DNA from: Desulforamulus aeronauticus DSM 10349
GTDB lineage: Bacteria > Bacillota > Desulfotomaculia > Desulfotomaculales > Desulfotomaculaceae
Direction: 5' to 3'
NCBI RefSeq assembly: GCF_900142375.1
Contig: NZ_FRAR01000008.1
Span: forward strand, 1-64,000
Length of the DNA: 64,000 nt
The notes under the pieces were generated by a model, which was not told the origin of the DNA, made no database searches, and saw only the letters and a list, made by a program, of their open reading frames with translations. Positions 52,063 through 60,281 of this stretch are shown one piece after another; the stretch's first letter is position 1; each line of letters begins with the position of its first letter. The position numbers and the translations under genes were made by a program.

Positions 52063-52103
52063 TATTGCTTTGTAATAAAAATATTGATTGCCGGGCCTAT
52101 ACT

Positions 52104-52142
52104 GTGGGCGGGTGGGATGATAGCCACCCGCCCACATTTTTT
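52104..52142 (+). terminator. terminator of the chemoreceptor gene
   Basis: GTGGGCGGGTGG / CCACCCGCCCAC perfect stem followed by ATTTTTTG. Confidence 0.9.
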
Positions 52143-52174
52143 GCCATAATCCTGCCTACCGATCGGAAATGTTG

Positions 52175-52639
52175 TTATTTCTTCATCCTAAAACAAAATG
52201 CGCAAACACCATCTTTAAAGCAATGTTTTTCTTGGATACACTCCAGGTTCTCGTTATACCCTCTGGCGATTGCTGGGTCGATCATTTCACAATACAGGTA
52301 TCCATACTCTTCCATCTGATCTTCTTTCCATTGGTTTGCAAAAACACAACGGGTGAAAAGCTGTTCTATCTGATCCTCTCCATAGGTGTCTGTAAATTCA
52401 AAGTGATCACTGCGCTCCATGTCATAGGTGGTAAGATAATTTGCCAGATCATTTGTGGCACCCTTTGCTTTAGCTCTTCTGGCGATATCACGACCGCGTT
52501 CTTCTCCAAAGTTCTTAACCGCACGCCTAACCGCTTCTTTGCCTGCATCACCAAAGGTATCGGATACCTCTTTAGCCAGATGTGCAAAAAGTTTGGCAAA
52601 CATATGATACATCGTGACAGGCTCTAGGTCTTTTTTCAT
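52175..52639 (-). CDS. L-2-amino-thiazoline-4-carboxylate hydrolase family protein
   Basis: 154 residues from ATG at 52639, which has GGGGAGAAC upstream. VKNFGEERGRDIARRAKAKG is the GERRGxxI(A)xR motif of the family, and DLANYLTTYD and the Cys-rich end (CIQEKHCFKDGVCAFCF) are also typical. Known members hydrolyse ATC to S-carbamyl cysteine in cysteine synthesis, but most homologues in Bacillota are uncharacterised. Confidence 0.75.
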   Translation of the reverse strand: MKKDLEPVTMYHMFAKLFAHLAKEVSDTFGDAGKEAVRRAVKNFGEERGRDIARRAKAKGATNDLANYLTTYDMERSDHFEFTDTYGEDQIEQLFTRCVFANQWKEDQMEEYGYLYCEMIDPAIARGYNENLECIQEKHCFKDGVCAFCFRMKK

Positions 52640-52925
52640 GTTCTCTCCCCCCTTCCTTGATTTTAGCAGAATTTCAGGCAAATAATGTAATATTCTTAAC
52701 AATTATAGTAAATGGCTCAATTCTATCAAGTTCAAGGTTCATCACACCGCCATGTTTTGCCTGCTGTCAAAAGGATTTTTGGATTATCTGTATCATTGCG
52801 AAGACATCCTGCAATAAAGTAAAACGGACAGAGAATTACTTTTTCTCTGCCCGTTGCTTATTCAAAATACTATACTTGGTAAACTACGCCATTGTTATGA
52901 GTATATTCGGCCGTACTACAAATGA

Positions 52926-53216
52926 TTAAGCAAGCTGATAGATTTTTACATCAGGATCAGCACTCCAGAGCGGCTTTAGCCCGACAAATACATCATTCTT
53001 GAACATCTCGCTATCAAGATGAGCCTTTGCATTTTCAACGCTGTCAAAACCATGAAGAACCTGTACATCTTCGTCACGGATAAGAAGTTCTTTCGTAACC
53101 GCTCCTTTGATTTGTTCTAAAAAAGGTTGCCGATAGTCTGTATAGACCTTTGCTGCCGCCGGACGATTAGTATTGTTAATTACCATCGTGATTTCCAAGT
53201 ATGCTTTTACACTCAT
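52926..53216 (-). CDS. small antibiotic-monooxygenase-like (dimeric alpha-beta barrel) protein
   Basis: 96 residues, GGAGGT before the ATG. LEITMVINNTNRPAAAKVYT, FLEQIKGAVTKELLIRDEDV and VQVLHGFDSVENAKAHL fit a ferredoxin-like (ABM) fold. Function unknown. It lies downstream of a HxlR gene, and an inverted repeat between them suggests control by it. Confidence 0.6.
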   Translation of the reverse strand: MSVKAYLEITMVINNTNRPAAAKVYTDYRQPFLEQIKGAVTKELLIRDEDVQVLHGFDSVENAKAHLDSEMFKNDVFVGLKPLWSADPDVKIYQLA

Positions 53217-53292
53217 GTTACTACCTCCATAGAGTATATTTATGGTTTAACCACAATGAAAGTATAACAAGGCAACTGGAAAGCACCTAGAT

Positions 53293-53317
53293 ATTAGTAA
53301 TTTTATAAGTAACTAAT
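53293..53317. promoter_or_regulatory. inverted repeat, candidate HxlR operator
   Basis: ATTAGT-N13-ACTAAT with inner GTAA/TTAC-type symmetry, between the HxlR gene and the ABM-like gene. Confidence 0.45.
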
Positions 53318-53336
53318 AATTTTCATAGTGATGGTA

Positions 53337-53717
53337 TTACAATAGCTGGTCGCACGTCCTACAGGGCGGGAGCTTTTTGTCTAATTCATCCTCTGTTTGT
53401 TGCCGGGACCACAGGCAAATGCTCTTAAAAATTGGCAATACCGACTTTCCTTTTTCAGTCAAAGAATATTCAACCCTTGGCGGTATTTCATTATACTGCT
53501 TGCGGCTAATTAATTTATCTGCAATAAGCTCCTTTAGCATAGAAGCGAGCACTGCATCAGTTATATTGCCAAGCTCTTTTCTAATTTCATTGTAACGCAT
53601 AAAACGATTCGCAGATAGAACACAGATAATTCTTGATTTCCACTTGCCACCAAAGATGTTCAGCCCATATTCGAGAGGACACATCATCTCTTTCTCTATT
53701 TTCGGTTCATATTTCAT
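53337..53717 (-). CDS. HxlR-family winged-helix regulator (2)
   Basis: 126 residues from ATG at 53717 with AGGTGG upstream; the frame opens earlier with a hydrophobic, unlikely leader. CPLEYGLNIFGGKWKSRIIC, LGNITDAVLASMLKELIADK and EIPPRVEYSLTEKGKSVLPI are classic HxlR. The C-terminal CRTCD adds cysteines. Cys 13 in the CPLE motif corresponds to the redox-active Cys of some HxlR proteins. Confidence 0.87.
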   Translation of the reverse strand: MKYEPKIEKEMMCPLEYGLNIFGGKWKSRIICVLSANRFMRYNEIRKELGNITDAVLASMLKELIADKLISRKQYNEIPPRVEYSLTEKGKSVLPIFKSICLWSRQQTEDELDKKLPPCRTCDQLL

Positions 53718-53812
53718 ACGAAACCACCTAACTCTATATTTTATAGTAACTATAACAATCAAAAGTAACCATGTCAAAGCAAATGAGTGATCATGATGAT
53801 CGAAGAAACGTG

Positions 53813-53856
53813 AAAAAGATCCAATTCATGAGCATACTCGAATTGGATCTTTTTTA
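53813..53856. terminator. terminator of the efflux operon
   Basis: AAAGATCCAATTC / GAATTGGATCTTT stem with T-runs on both sides; it ends 32 bases past the minus-strand stop at 53888. Confidence 0.8.
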
Positions 53857-53887
53857 AACTGGCATAAAAAATTAACTGATTGTCTAG

Positions 53888-54538
53888 CTAGCGAATGTGG
53901 ATTCTTACCACGGCATTGGTGCCGGGCCGAATCTGGTTATCCTTAGCATCCACTGCGATGCGGACCGGTACCTTCTGGACTACTTTGGTGAATGTCCCGC
54001 CGCTTGAGGAGGGGATCAGGGAGAAGGTGGAATTGGAGGCTTCACCAATCAGGCTTACCTTTCCCACCCACTTTTTGCCGCCATACTGGTCGATGGAGAC
54101 GTCTACTTTATTTCCCACCTGGATGTGGTTTAGCTTGGTCTCTTCAATGTTCGCTACAATATAGAGCTTGGCAGGGTCCACCACCATACCTACGGCCTGC
54201 CCCGAGGAGATTATCTCTCCCATGATTCCTTGCTTCTTGATGACGACACCATCAATGGGGGCTCGGAGCAGGCTCTGTTCAAGAGCCGTATCCGTTTGAT
54301 TCGGCGCCTCTTGGCGGGCTACAATTTGGTCCTTGTGGACCGTCATGCCCTCCTCTAAATCGCAGGAAACCAGTTTCCCGGTAATCTGGGCATTGATCCG
54401 GGCGATATCTCCAGTTACCCGGGCATCTTCCGTGGAAATATATAGATAATTGTTGATTCCATAATAAAGAGCGATAGTCGCCAGAACGAATATCATGATT
54501 CCGCTAACCATCAGCAGCGTCTTTTTTCGTTTATCCAT
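53888..54538 (-). CDS. EmrA/HlyD-type membrane fusion protein, short
   Basis: 216 residues from ATG at 54538 with GGAGGG upstream. One N-terminal membrane segment (about 8-28), then YLYISTEDARVTGDIARINA and ITGKLVSCDLEEGMTVHKDQ (lipoyl half), IDGVVIKKQGIMGEIISSGQ (second half) and a barrel domain to the end. The usual long coiled-coil hairpin between the lipoyl halves is almost absent, making it shorter than EmrA. It links the MFS pump to the envelope. It overlaps the upstream adaptor gene by eight bases. Confidence 0.82.
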   Translation of the reverse strand: MDKRKKTLLMVSGIMIFVLATIALYYGINNYLYISTEDARVTGDIARINAQITGKLVSCDLEEGMTVHKDQIVARQEAPNQTDTALEQSLLRAPIDGVVIKKQGIMGEIISSGQAVGMVVDPAKLYIVANIEETKLNHIQVGNKVDVSIDQYGGKKWVGKVSLIGEASNSTFSLIPSSSGGTFTKVVQKVPVRIAVDAKDNQIRPGTNAVVRIHIR

Positions 54539-55505
54539 GGTGCTTACCCTCCTGTACCGGTGCAACTTCGGCAAACATGCCTGCCATAAGGGACGTTTCA
54601 GGAGCTAAAGATATCTTCACCAATACATCCCGGCGCTTAGGGTCCACCGTGTTTCCCACCCAGGTTACCGTTCCGGCAATTTCCTTGTTCGACTGTTCTG
54701 CCACCCGTACGCTAACCTTCTGGCCTACCTTGAAATGCGCCACAGCGCTGGTCGGACCGTAGGCATCCAGAGTAAGTCGATCCCTGTTTTCCAGGGATAC
54801 CAACGTTGTCTGCGCGGTGTACGTTTCTCCTGCCTTGGCGGGACAGGCCACTACGGTGCAGTCGAAAGGAGCCTTCACCGTGCGGTTGACCAACGCCGCC
54901 TCTGCGGATGCCACAGAAGCCTGGGCCTGATCCACCTGCTTTTCCAGTACAGCCATGTAAGCTTTCGTTTCTCCGTTCTTCAGAATAGCCAGGGCTTCAT
55001 CGGCATTCCTAAAGGCTGCTTCCGCACTTGCCGCTTGCCCCTCGGCTGTTTCCAACTGAGAAAGGGGAATGGCCTCTGAATCATAAAGGGTCTGATACCG
55101 CTTAAGATTATTTTGGGCGTTTTCCAAAGCTGTCTTAGCAGCTTTAGCGGTGGCTTCAGCCTGGTGGAGCTGCTCCGGGCGTGCCCCGGTTCGTGCTTTC
55201 TCCAAATTGGCCTGGGCTATGGCCAGAGCCTGACGGGTCACTTCCACCTGTGCCGATGCTTCCGAAGTATCAAACTGCACCAGGGGATCTCCGGCCTTCA
55301 CGTCTTGGCCCACCGTGGTTAAGACTCTTTCCACACGACCTGTGAATGGTACTGAAAGATCCGCCGCTTCAGAAGCCTGGACCTTGCCGGCTAGATAATA
55401 GACCGGGACAGCCGCCTCTTGTTTCTGCTCCTTGGTAGCCGGCGTAGCAGAACAGCCCGTTAGCATCAGGGCAGCTAGCAATGCTGCACAAATTATTTTT
55501 TTCAT
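54531..55505 (-). CDS. HlyD/RND-type adaptor lipoprotein
   Basis: 324 residues. Signal peptide with lipobox LMLTGCS (Cys near 18). PFTGRVERVLTTVGQDVKAG is the lipoyl half, two long helices with Ala/Glu/Gln (about 82-185) form the coiled-coil hairpin, and VKAPFDCTVVACPAKAGETY is the second half. An efflux adaptor, here lipid-anchored. Two adaptors in one operon are unusual. Confidence 0.85.
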   Translation of the reverse strand: MKKIICAALLAALMLTGCSATPATKEQKQEAAVPVYYLAGKVQASEAADLSVPFTGRVERVLTTVGQDVKAGDPLVQFDTSEASAQVEVTRQALAIAQANLEKARTGARPEQLHQAEATAKAAKTALENAQNNLKRYQTLYDSEAIPLSQLETAEGQAASAEAAFRNADEALAILKNGETKAYMAVLEKQVDQAQASVASAEAALVNRTVKAPFDCTVVACPAKAGETYTAQTTLVSLENRDRLTLDAYGPTSAVAHFKVGQKVSVRVAEQSNKEIAGTVTWVGNTVDPKRRDVLVKISLAPETSLMAGMFAEVAPVQEGKHHG

Positions 55506-55526
55506 ATCTGTACCACCCCCATTGGT

Positions 55527-56021
55527 TTACTTCGTATGTCCTGGTTCATTTGGAGGAAGCGGCAGCGAGTCGCCCGGATACTCCTCATGGTCTGCAGAAT
55601 GAGCCATTAGTTCATTCAGTTTTTCTAGCCCATTAATAATGACAGTGGCATCCTCTTGGCTCAGTTCTTTGAGAAAACCCTCCATCATTTGACTTCTCAG
55701 TAGTGAAATTTCCGGATTTTGTCTAAGTTCGGAAGATATTCTCAACTGGACGATCCGCCGGTTATTGCGGGGAATCTCCCTGGTGAGGATCCCCTTTTCC
55801 TCTAACCGGGCTACCATAGAGGAAACGGTGCTTTTGGAGAGTCCCAAAAGATCGCTCAATTCGCTTAGGGTTATGCCTGGTTGAGAGGAAATCTCCCGGA
55901 CCAGATAGCCATCCTGGACAGAAAGTCCAAATCGCTTGCTAAAAAGGGAAAAATAACCCCGTTTTTGGGTTTGAATGTCCCTCAGCAGAATCCATATTCG
56001 TTCTTTTTGACTATAACTCAT
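55527..56021 (-). CDS. MarR-family regulator of the efflux operon
   Basis: 164 residues. Winged-helix: ISSQPGITLSELSDLLGLSK, TVSSMVARLEEKGILTREIP, RNNRRIVQLRISSELR (about 42-105). It starts two bases after the MFS stop and lies 21 bases before the first adaptor gene. It probably represses the MFS promoter through the palindrome at 57665. Confidence 0.88.
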   Translation of the reverse strand: MSYSQKERIWILLRDIQTQKRGYFSLFSKRFGLSVQDGYLVREISSQPGITLSELSDLLGLSKSTVSSMVARLEEKGILTREIPRNNRRIVQLRISSELRQNPEISLLRSQMMEGFLKELSQEDATVIINGLEKLNELMAHSADHEEYPGDSLPLPPNEPGHTK

Positions 56022-56022
56022 A

Positions 56023-57588
56023 TCAGTAGACTGCCTCCTTTTTATTGTGCAACTCCTGTAGTCGTGTCCTTACATACTTCGGCAGGTCAATGAAGACTAT
56101 ACAAACAAATAAGACCGCCATCACCAGCATCATCAGGAGAAAGATATAGTCAATGGCGTCAACATATGCCTGTTTTTGAACAAGCCCTGCCAGGGTACTG
56201 ATTGCTACTCCGTTGGCATCGCTGGCCGAAAGGCCACCTTGAAAGTAGACCCCCTGAAGAGCCCTGACGGCATCCGTTGTGACGGGATTTGTCACGGATA
56301 ACTGATCCGAAATGGTGGCGCTGTTAAGGGCGATACGATGCTGGAGTATGGTCGTGATCAGGGCTATGCTGACCGTAGAGGCAACCTGTCTGGTGATATT
56401 CATCAAAGCAGAAGCCTGATTAATCATGGCCTTGGAAACACTATTCATGGCCATGGTAGTGGCTGGCGAAGCCACCAGTCCCATGGCCATCCCCCGAATA
56501 ATCAAAAGCAGGTTGATGGTACCGGCACTGGTATCGGTGTTTAAAAAACTAAGGGGATAGGAGACGGCTACAAACAGGAAAAGGCCTGGAATCATGACAG
56601 CCCGATACCCCCATCTATCAAAAATCTTGCCGCTGATTGGCATCATGATGGCGGTAGCTATGGCGGAAGGAAAAAGTAACATCCCTGTCTGCATAGCGGA
56701 ATAGCCCATGATGTTCTGGAGAAAGATGGGTACCAAATAGGGGACTGCAATCATCGCCATGCTCAGAAAGCACATCACCACGCTCCATGCCGAGAAATCA
56801 TACAACTTAAAAAGCCGCAGGTCCAACAAAGGAGTTGGATGCATCAGCTCGTTCACAATAAAAAGAATTAGACTAAAGACCCCTAGAGCCAAAAGAAGCG
56901 GGTATTCCATCTCACGCCAATCAATGCTAGTCCATTTTCCCAATACGTAAAAGATGCAGACCAAACCGATGGTGGAGGTGATAAAGCCAATCAGGTCAAA
57001 GTTACCTGGTGACTTTTTAGGGAATTCTTGAAGCAGGAGGCTACCCACCATGACACCAAGTATGCCAAAAGGGACGCTGATATAGAACAACATCCGCCAA
57101 CTAAGATTGGCGATGAGGTACCCCCCCAAGGTGGGACCGATGGCTGGTGCAGCCATGGCTGCGACGCCGTACAAGCCCATAGCGATGCCCCGTTTTTCGG
57201 GAGGTACTGTACGGAAGATAATGGCGTTGCCAACCGGACCGATAATACCGCCGCCGATGCCCTGAATAACTCTGAAAGCAATCATGGAGGAGTTGCTCCA
57301 AGCCATGCCACAGAGAAGGGAACCAAGGGTGAAGACGATCAGTGATCCAAGATACAGCTTTTTTGCCCCCAACAAGTCGGACAGGTAGCCAGAAAGTGGG
57401 ATGACGGCTCCCAGAGCGATGGTGTATGCAGTGACAACCCACTGGATCGAATCCAGAGAAACACCGAAGATTGCCATCATCTTAGGGAGGGCAATGTTGA
57501 TGAGGCTGCTATTTAGAATGGTTATGAAGGTGCCAATAATGATAACTCCCAAGACAGTCCACATGCCGCCGTTGTTTGTATCAGCCAT
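56023..57588 (-). CDS. DHA2-family MFS multidrug transporter (EmrB/QacA type)
   Basis: 521 residues, about 14 membrane segments. IALPKMMAIFGVSLDSIQWV, TAYTIALGAVIPLSGYLSDL and RVIQGIGGGIIGPVGNAIIF (motif C-like, GPTLGGYLI further on) are diagnostic of the EmrB/QacA family of proton-driven drug exporters. First gene of the operon, with GGAGGAAAC upstream. Works with the two adaptors downstream. Confidence 0.92.
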   Translation of the reverse strand: MADTNNGGMWTVLGVIIIGTFITILNSSLINIALPKMMAIFGVSLDSIQWVVTAYTIALGAVIPLSGYLSDLLGAKKLYLGSLIVFTLGSLLCGMAWSNSSMIAFRVIQGIGGGIIGPVGNAIIFRTVPPEKRGIAMGLYGVAAMAAPAIGPTLGGYLIANLSWRMLFYISVPFGILGVMVGSLLLQEFPKKSPGNFDLIGFITSTIGLVCIFYVLGKWTSIDWREMEYPLLLALGVFSLILFIVNELMHPTPLLDLRLFKLYDFSAWSVVMCFLSMAMIAVPYLVPIFLQNIMGYSAMQTGMLLFPSAIATAIMMPISGKIFDRWGYRAVMIPGLFLFVAVSYPLSFLNTDTSAGTINLLLIIRGMAMGLVASPATTMAMNSVSKAMINQASALMNITRQVASTVSIALITTILQHRIALNSATISDQLSVTNPVTTDAVRALQGVYFQGGLSASDANGVAISTLAGLVQKQAYVDAIDYIFLLMMLVMAVLFVCIVFIDLPKYVRTRLQELHNKKEAVY

Positions 57589-57664
57589 TAGAAAGTTTCC
57601 TCCGGTTGCCTAAGGTTGTGGATCACACAGCCTATTATTCCTGACAAACATAACGATTTAGTAC

Positions 57665-57680
57665 AGTACGATTTCGTACT
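57665..57680. promoter_or_regulatory. MarR operator of the efflux operon
   Basis: AGTACGA-TT-TCGTACT, perfect seven-base arms, five bases downstream of the -10 box and in front of the MFS gene. Confidence 0.7.
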
Positions 57681-57685
57681 TTATT

Positions 57686-57715
57686 ATTTTACTAAAAGAA
57701 GTCAAAAACTGTCAA
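57686..57715 (-). promoter_or_regulatory. sigma-A promoter of the efflux operon
   Basis: TTGACA (57715-57710), 18 bases, TAAAAT (57691-57686) on the minus strand. Confidence 0.65.
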
Positions 57716-57793
57716 CGATGAAAAAATGACTGATTTAACCAACTACCCCAAAAGGGATGGCATGGTCAATTCCGTTCAGCGTTAAAAATCAAG

Positions 57794-57826
57794 GAAGGTA
57801 GCCCCCATACTTCGGGCTACCTTCTC
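57794..57826 (-). terminator. terminator of the ABC-F gene
   Basis: GGTAGCCC ... GGGCTACC stem followed by TTCCTTGATTTTT on the minus strand, 60 bases past the stop at 57886. Confidence 0.65.
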
Positions 57827-57885
57827 AGTTTCATCTTTGGATTGCTGAACAATCTTTAAACAAGCAACACCATAACAAATCGCGA

Positions 57886-59364
57886 TTAAAGTTCAATGGT
57901 CTTTGTAGCAATATTTTTGCAAAACTCACTGTCATGCTCCACAAAAAGAATGGTTGGCGAGTATTCAAGCAGCAGCTCTTCAATCTGCAGGCGAGAAATA
58001 ACATCAATAAAGTTAAGCGGTTCGTCCCAAATATGCAAATGAACCTTCTGGCAAAGACTTTTCGCAATCAGCACTTTCTTCTTTTGTCCGCCGCTAAAAG
58101 ACGCCATATCCTTTTTAAATTGAACTCTGGAAAAATCAAGTTTCCTTAAAATAGCTTTAAATAAGCTTTCATCAATCTCGTTAGCGACAGCGTAGTCAGT
58201 TAAATTGCCCTGAAGATACGATGTATCCTGTGAAACATACGATATTTTAAGCTGACTTCCTTTTCTGAAAGTGCCCGTATAATTTATCTCCTCACCACAG
58301 ATGAGTTTGATAATACTGGATTTTCCGGAACCGTTTTTACCTAAAAGAGCAATTCGATCACCTTGATCAATGGTAAAGTTTATCTCCTGGCAAATCACTT
58401 TTTCACCGTAAAAGATTGAAACATTTTCAAGTTCGGCAAGACGGGTACTATGATAATTAAGTTGAGAAATCTTCAAGCTATCCGATCTCTCGATATTTTT
58501 GAGCAGCTTAGACTTTTCATCAATCGCGGATTGCTGCCTTTTTTCAATAGATTTAGAGCGTTTCATCATTTTAGCAGACTTGTGGCCAATATAGCCTTTA
58601 TCCACCTTGGAACCGGAATTTCTAGTTCCATATTTAGTTTTTTCAACTTCGTTCGACCATCCATTTGTCCTTTTAGCAGAATCCGCCAAGCGGCTAATAT
58701 CTTTTTTTAGTTTTTCGTTTTCTGCAAATTCGAAGGTATCCTGTCTTTTCTTATTTTCCCACCAACTGGAAAAATTGCCCTTTTGAATTTCTATATTTGT
58801 TTTATTAATCGAAAGAAGATGGTCAACGCAGTTATCAAGAAAGGATCTGTCGTGGGATACCAGAATAAAGCCACTCTTGGTATTGAGATAATCACTGACA
58901 AGTTTTCTTGCCTCCATATCAAGGTGATTGGTTGGTTCATCGATTAAGAGAAAACTATTTTCTTTAAGAAACAAGGCAGCCAGCAAAACCTTCGTTTGCT
59001 CTCCATGGGATAATGAATCAAAGGGCCGATATAAAACATCCTCAGAAACTTGCAGAAATGAAAGTTCACGCATTAATTCCCAGTGCAGATAATCCGGTAC
59101 AATGGCACTGATTACATCAAGGGTATTCTGTTCCTTGTTTTCTACCTGAAAAGGAAAATATTCAAATCTGACATTTGCCGCAATAGTACCGCTGTATTCG
59201 TATTTACCAAGCAATAAATTAAGGAAGGTGGTCTTGCCTCTGCCATTTCTCCCGGTAAATCCTAACTTCCAATCAGTATCTATTTGGAAACTTACGTTCT
59301 CAAAAACGTTATCGTAACTACCGTCATAGCCAAAGGTTAGGTTTGTGATACTTATTAAAGACAT
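57886..59364 (-). CDS. ABC-F family ATP-binding protein (Lsa/Msr-like ribosomal protection)
   Basis: 492 residues with two ABC cassettes and no membrane domain. Cassette 1: GRNGRGKTTFLNLL, LSHGEQTKVLLAAL, FLLIDEPTNHLDM. Linker about 190-300 is rich in Lys/Ser. Cassette 2: GKNGSGKSSIIKLI, SFSGGQKKKVLIAK, HIWDEPLNFID. Length and the WDEPLNFID form match the Lsa/Vga/CplR-type antibiotic-resistance ABC-F proteins, which release lincosamide, streptogramin A or pleuromutilin from the ribosome; the drug range here is inferred. Preceded by a long leader with an attenuator and a six-codon leader peptide. Confidence 0.88.
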   Translation of the reverse strand: MSLISITNLTFGYDGSYDNVFENVSFQIDTDWKLGFTGRNGRGKTTFLNLLLGKYEYSGTIAANVRFEYFPFQVENKEQNTLDVISAIVPDYLHWELMRELSFLQVSEDVLYRPFDSLSHGEQTKVLLAALFLKENSFLLIDEPTNHLDMEARKLVSDYLNTKSGFILVSHDRSFLDNCVDHLLSINKTNIEIQKGNFSSWWENKKRQDTFEFAENEKLKKDISRLADSAKRTNGWSNEVEKTKYGTRNSGSKVDKGYIGHKSAKMMKRSKSIEKRQQSAIDEKSKLLKNIERSDSLKISQLNYHSTRLAELENVSIFYGEKVICQEINFTIDQGDRIALLGKNGSGKSSIIKLICGEEINYTGTFRKGSQLKISYVSQDTSYLQGNLTDYAVANEIDESLFKAILRKLDFSRVQFKKDMASFSGGQKKKVLIAKSLCQKVHLHIWDEPLNFIDVISRLQIEELLLEYSPTILFVEHDSEFCKNIATKTIEL

Positions 59365-59473
59365 AATTTTGTCCTCCTGTTAGTAAAACTTTGCTTGCGC
59401 CAAGTCTTTTATACGCCAGCGGAAGCTTAGTTTGCCTTATGCGTATCGGAAAGGATTATACTTTACGATACGC

Positions 59474-59515
59474 TAAAAAATATGAGCTGCAAGAAAGTTA
59501 ATTCTTGCAGCTCAT
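59474..59515 (-). terminator. attenuator terminator in the ABC-F leader
   Basis: Perfect 14-base stem ATGAGCTGCAAGAA / TTCTTGCAGCTCAT and, on the minus strand, ATTTTTT after it, 110 bases before the coding region it controls. Its 3' arm (ACTTTCTTGC) can pair instead with GCAAGAAAGT at 59601-59592. Confidence 0.88.
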
Positions 59516-59660
59516 ACATACAGAAAAACAAAGTCAAACCCATATCGGATATGACAAAGATTAGCCTTGTTTTGAGCGAAAAGAATTAATCACTTTCTTG
59601 CATAAGCACAATAAAACAAGCGGTATTCCCCGCTTCCGTGTTTTCATTATGCTTTGGAAA

Positions 59661-59681
59661 TTAGCAAGAAAGATTAATCAT
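59661..59681 (-). CDS. leader peptide MINLSC of the ABC-F gene
   Basis: ATG-ATT-AAT-CTT-TCT-TGC-TAA with GGAG eight bases upstream. The codons CTTTCTTGC are complementary to GCAAGAAAG at 59601-59593 and repeat the sequence of the terminator 3' arm. A ribosome stalled here would free the middle segment to break the terminator, the usual design of ribosome-sensing attenuators of resistance genes. Confidence 0.7.
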   Translation of the reverse strand: MINLSC

Positions 59682-59713
59682 CTTTTCAACTCCAATCACT
59701 TTAATTGTAAAAC

Positions 59714-59742
59714 AATATATCATATTGCTTCTCAAAACTCAA
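59714..59742 (-). promoter_or_regulatory. promoter of the ABC-F leader transcript
   Basis: TTGAGT (59742-59737), 17 bases, TATATT (59719-59714). The transcript would start near 59707 and run about 340 bases before the ABC-F start codon. Confidence 0.7.
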
Positions 59743-59848
59743 CCCGCTAAACTTCCCATTCCAGGGAGTTTACTAGTTCGTAGTACAGTAAGGAAGTACT
59801 CTGCCCCTTCCCTTTTTGTTTAAATCCATGTGCGTCACCCGGGAAAAT

Positions 59849-59857
59849 TGGTATAAT
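59849..59857 (+). promoter_or_regulatory. extended -10 promoter of lrgAB
   Basis: TTGGTATAAT, an extended -10 (TGnTATAAT), about 50 bases before the lrgA start; no clear -35. Confidence 0.45.
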
Positions 59858-59903
59858 AGGTACGGTTTCTAAAAATAATGGACATTAAAAAGGGAGAGAT
59901 TCC

Positions 59904-60281
59904 GTGCGCTGGTTGAAAATTGTATTACAAATTGCTTTCCTTTGGTTACTCTTCATGGTAGGTGACCTTGTGGTATCCCTACTGCATATTCCTGTGCCGG
60001 GTAACGTTTTTGGTATGCTCCTACTGTTTGGCTTGCTCACTTTTAATATTATTCCTTTAAAGTGGGTGGAAGAAGGGGCCGGACTTCTGTTAAAACATAT
60101 GGCTTTCTTCTTTATCCCCATTGCTGTGGGTCTAATGGTTTGGGGAGACCTTTTTCTGGCCCAGGGTATACAGCTTCTAACAGTTGTTATGATTGGCGCC
60201 GTGGTAACCATTCTTACAACGGCCTACACAGTCTTGTTCTTAGCCAAAAAATACGATAAAAAGGAGGGTGAGAGGGCATGA
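59904..60281 (+). CDS. lrgA: LrgA/CidA family holin-like protein
   Basis: 125 residues, GTG start behind GGGAGAG. Four membrane segments. VPGNVFGMLLLFGLLTFNII and LLLKHMAFFFIPIAVGLMVW match the LrgA/CidA domain. With LrgB it affects cell lysis, murein hydrolase export or, in newer work, pyruvate/acetate-related transport. The stop overlaps lrgB by four bases. Confidence 0.88.
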   Translation: MRWLKIVLQIAFLWLLFMVGDLVVSLLHIPVPGNVFGMLLLFGLLTFNIIPLKWVEEGAGLLLKHMAFFFIPIAVGLMVWGDLFLAQGIQLLTVVMIGAVVTILTTAYTVLFLAKKYDKKEGERA

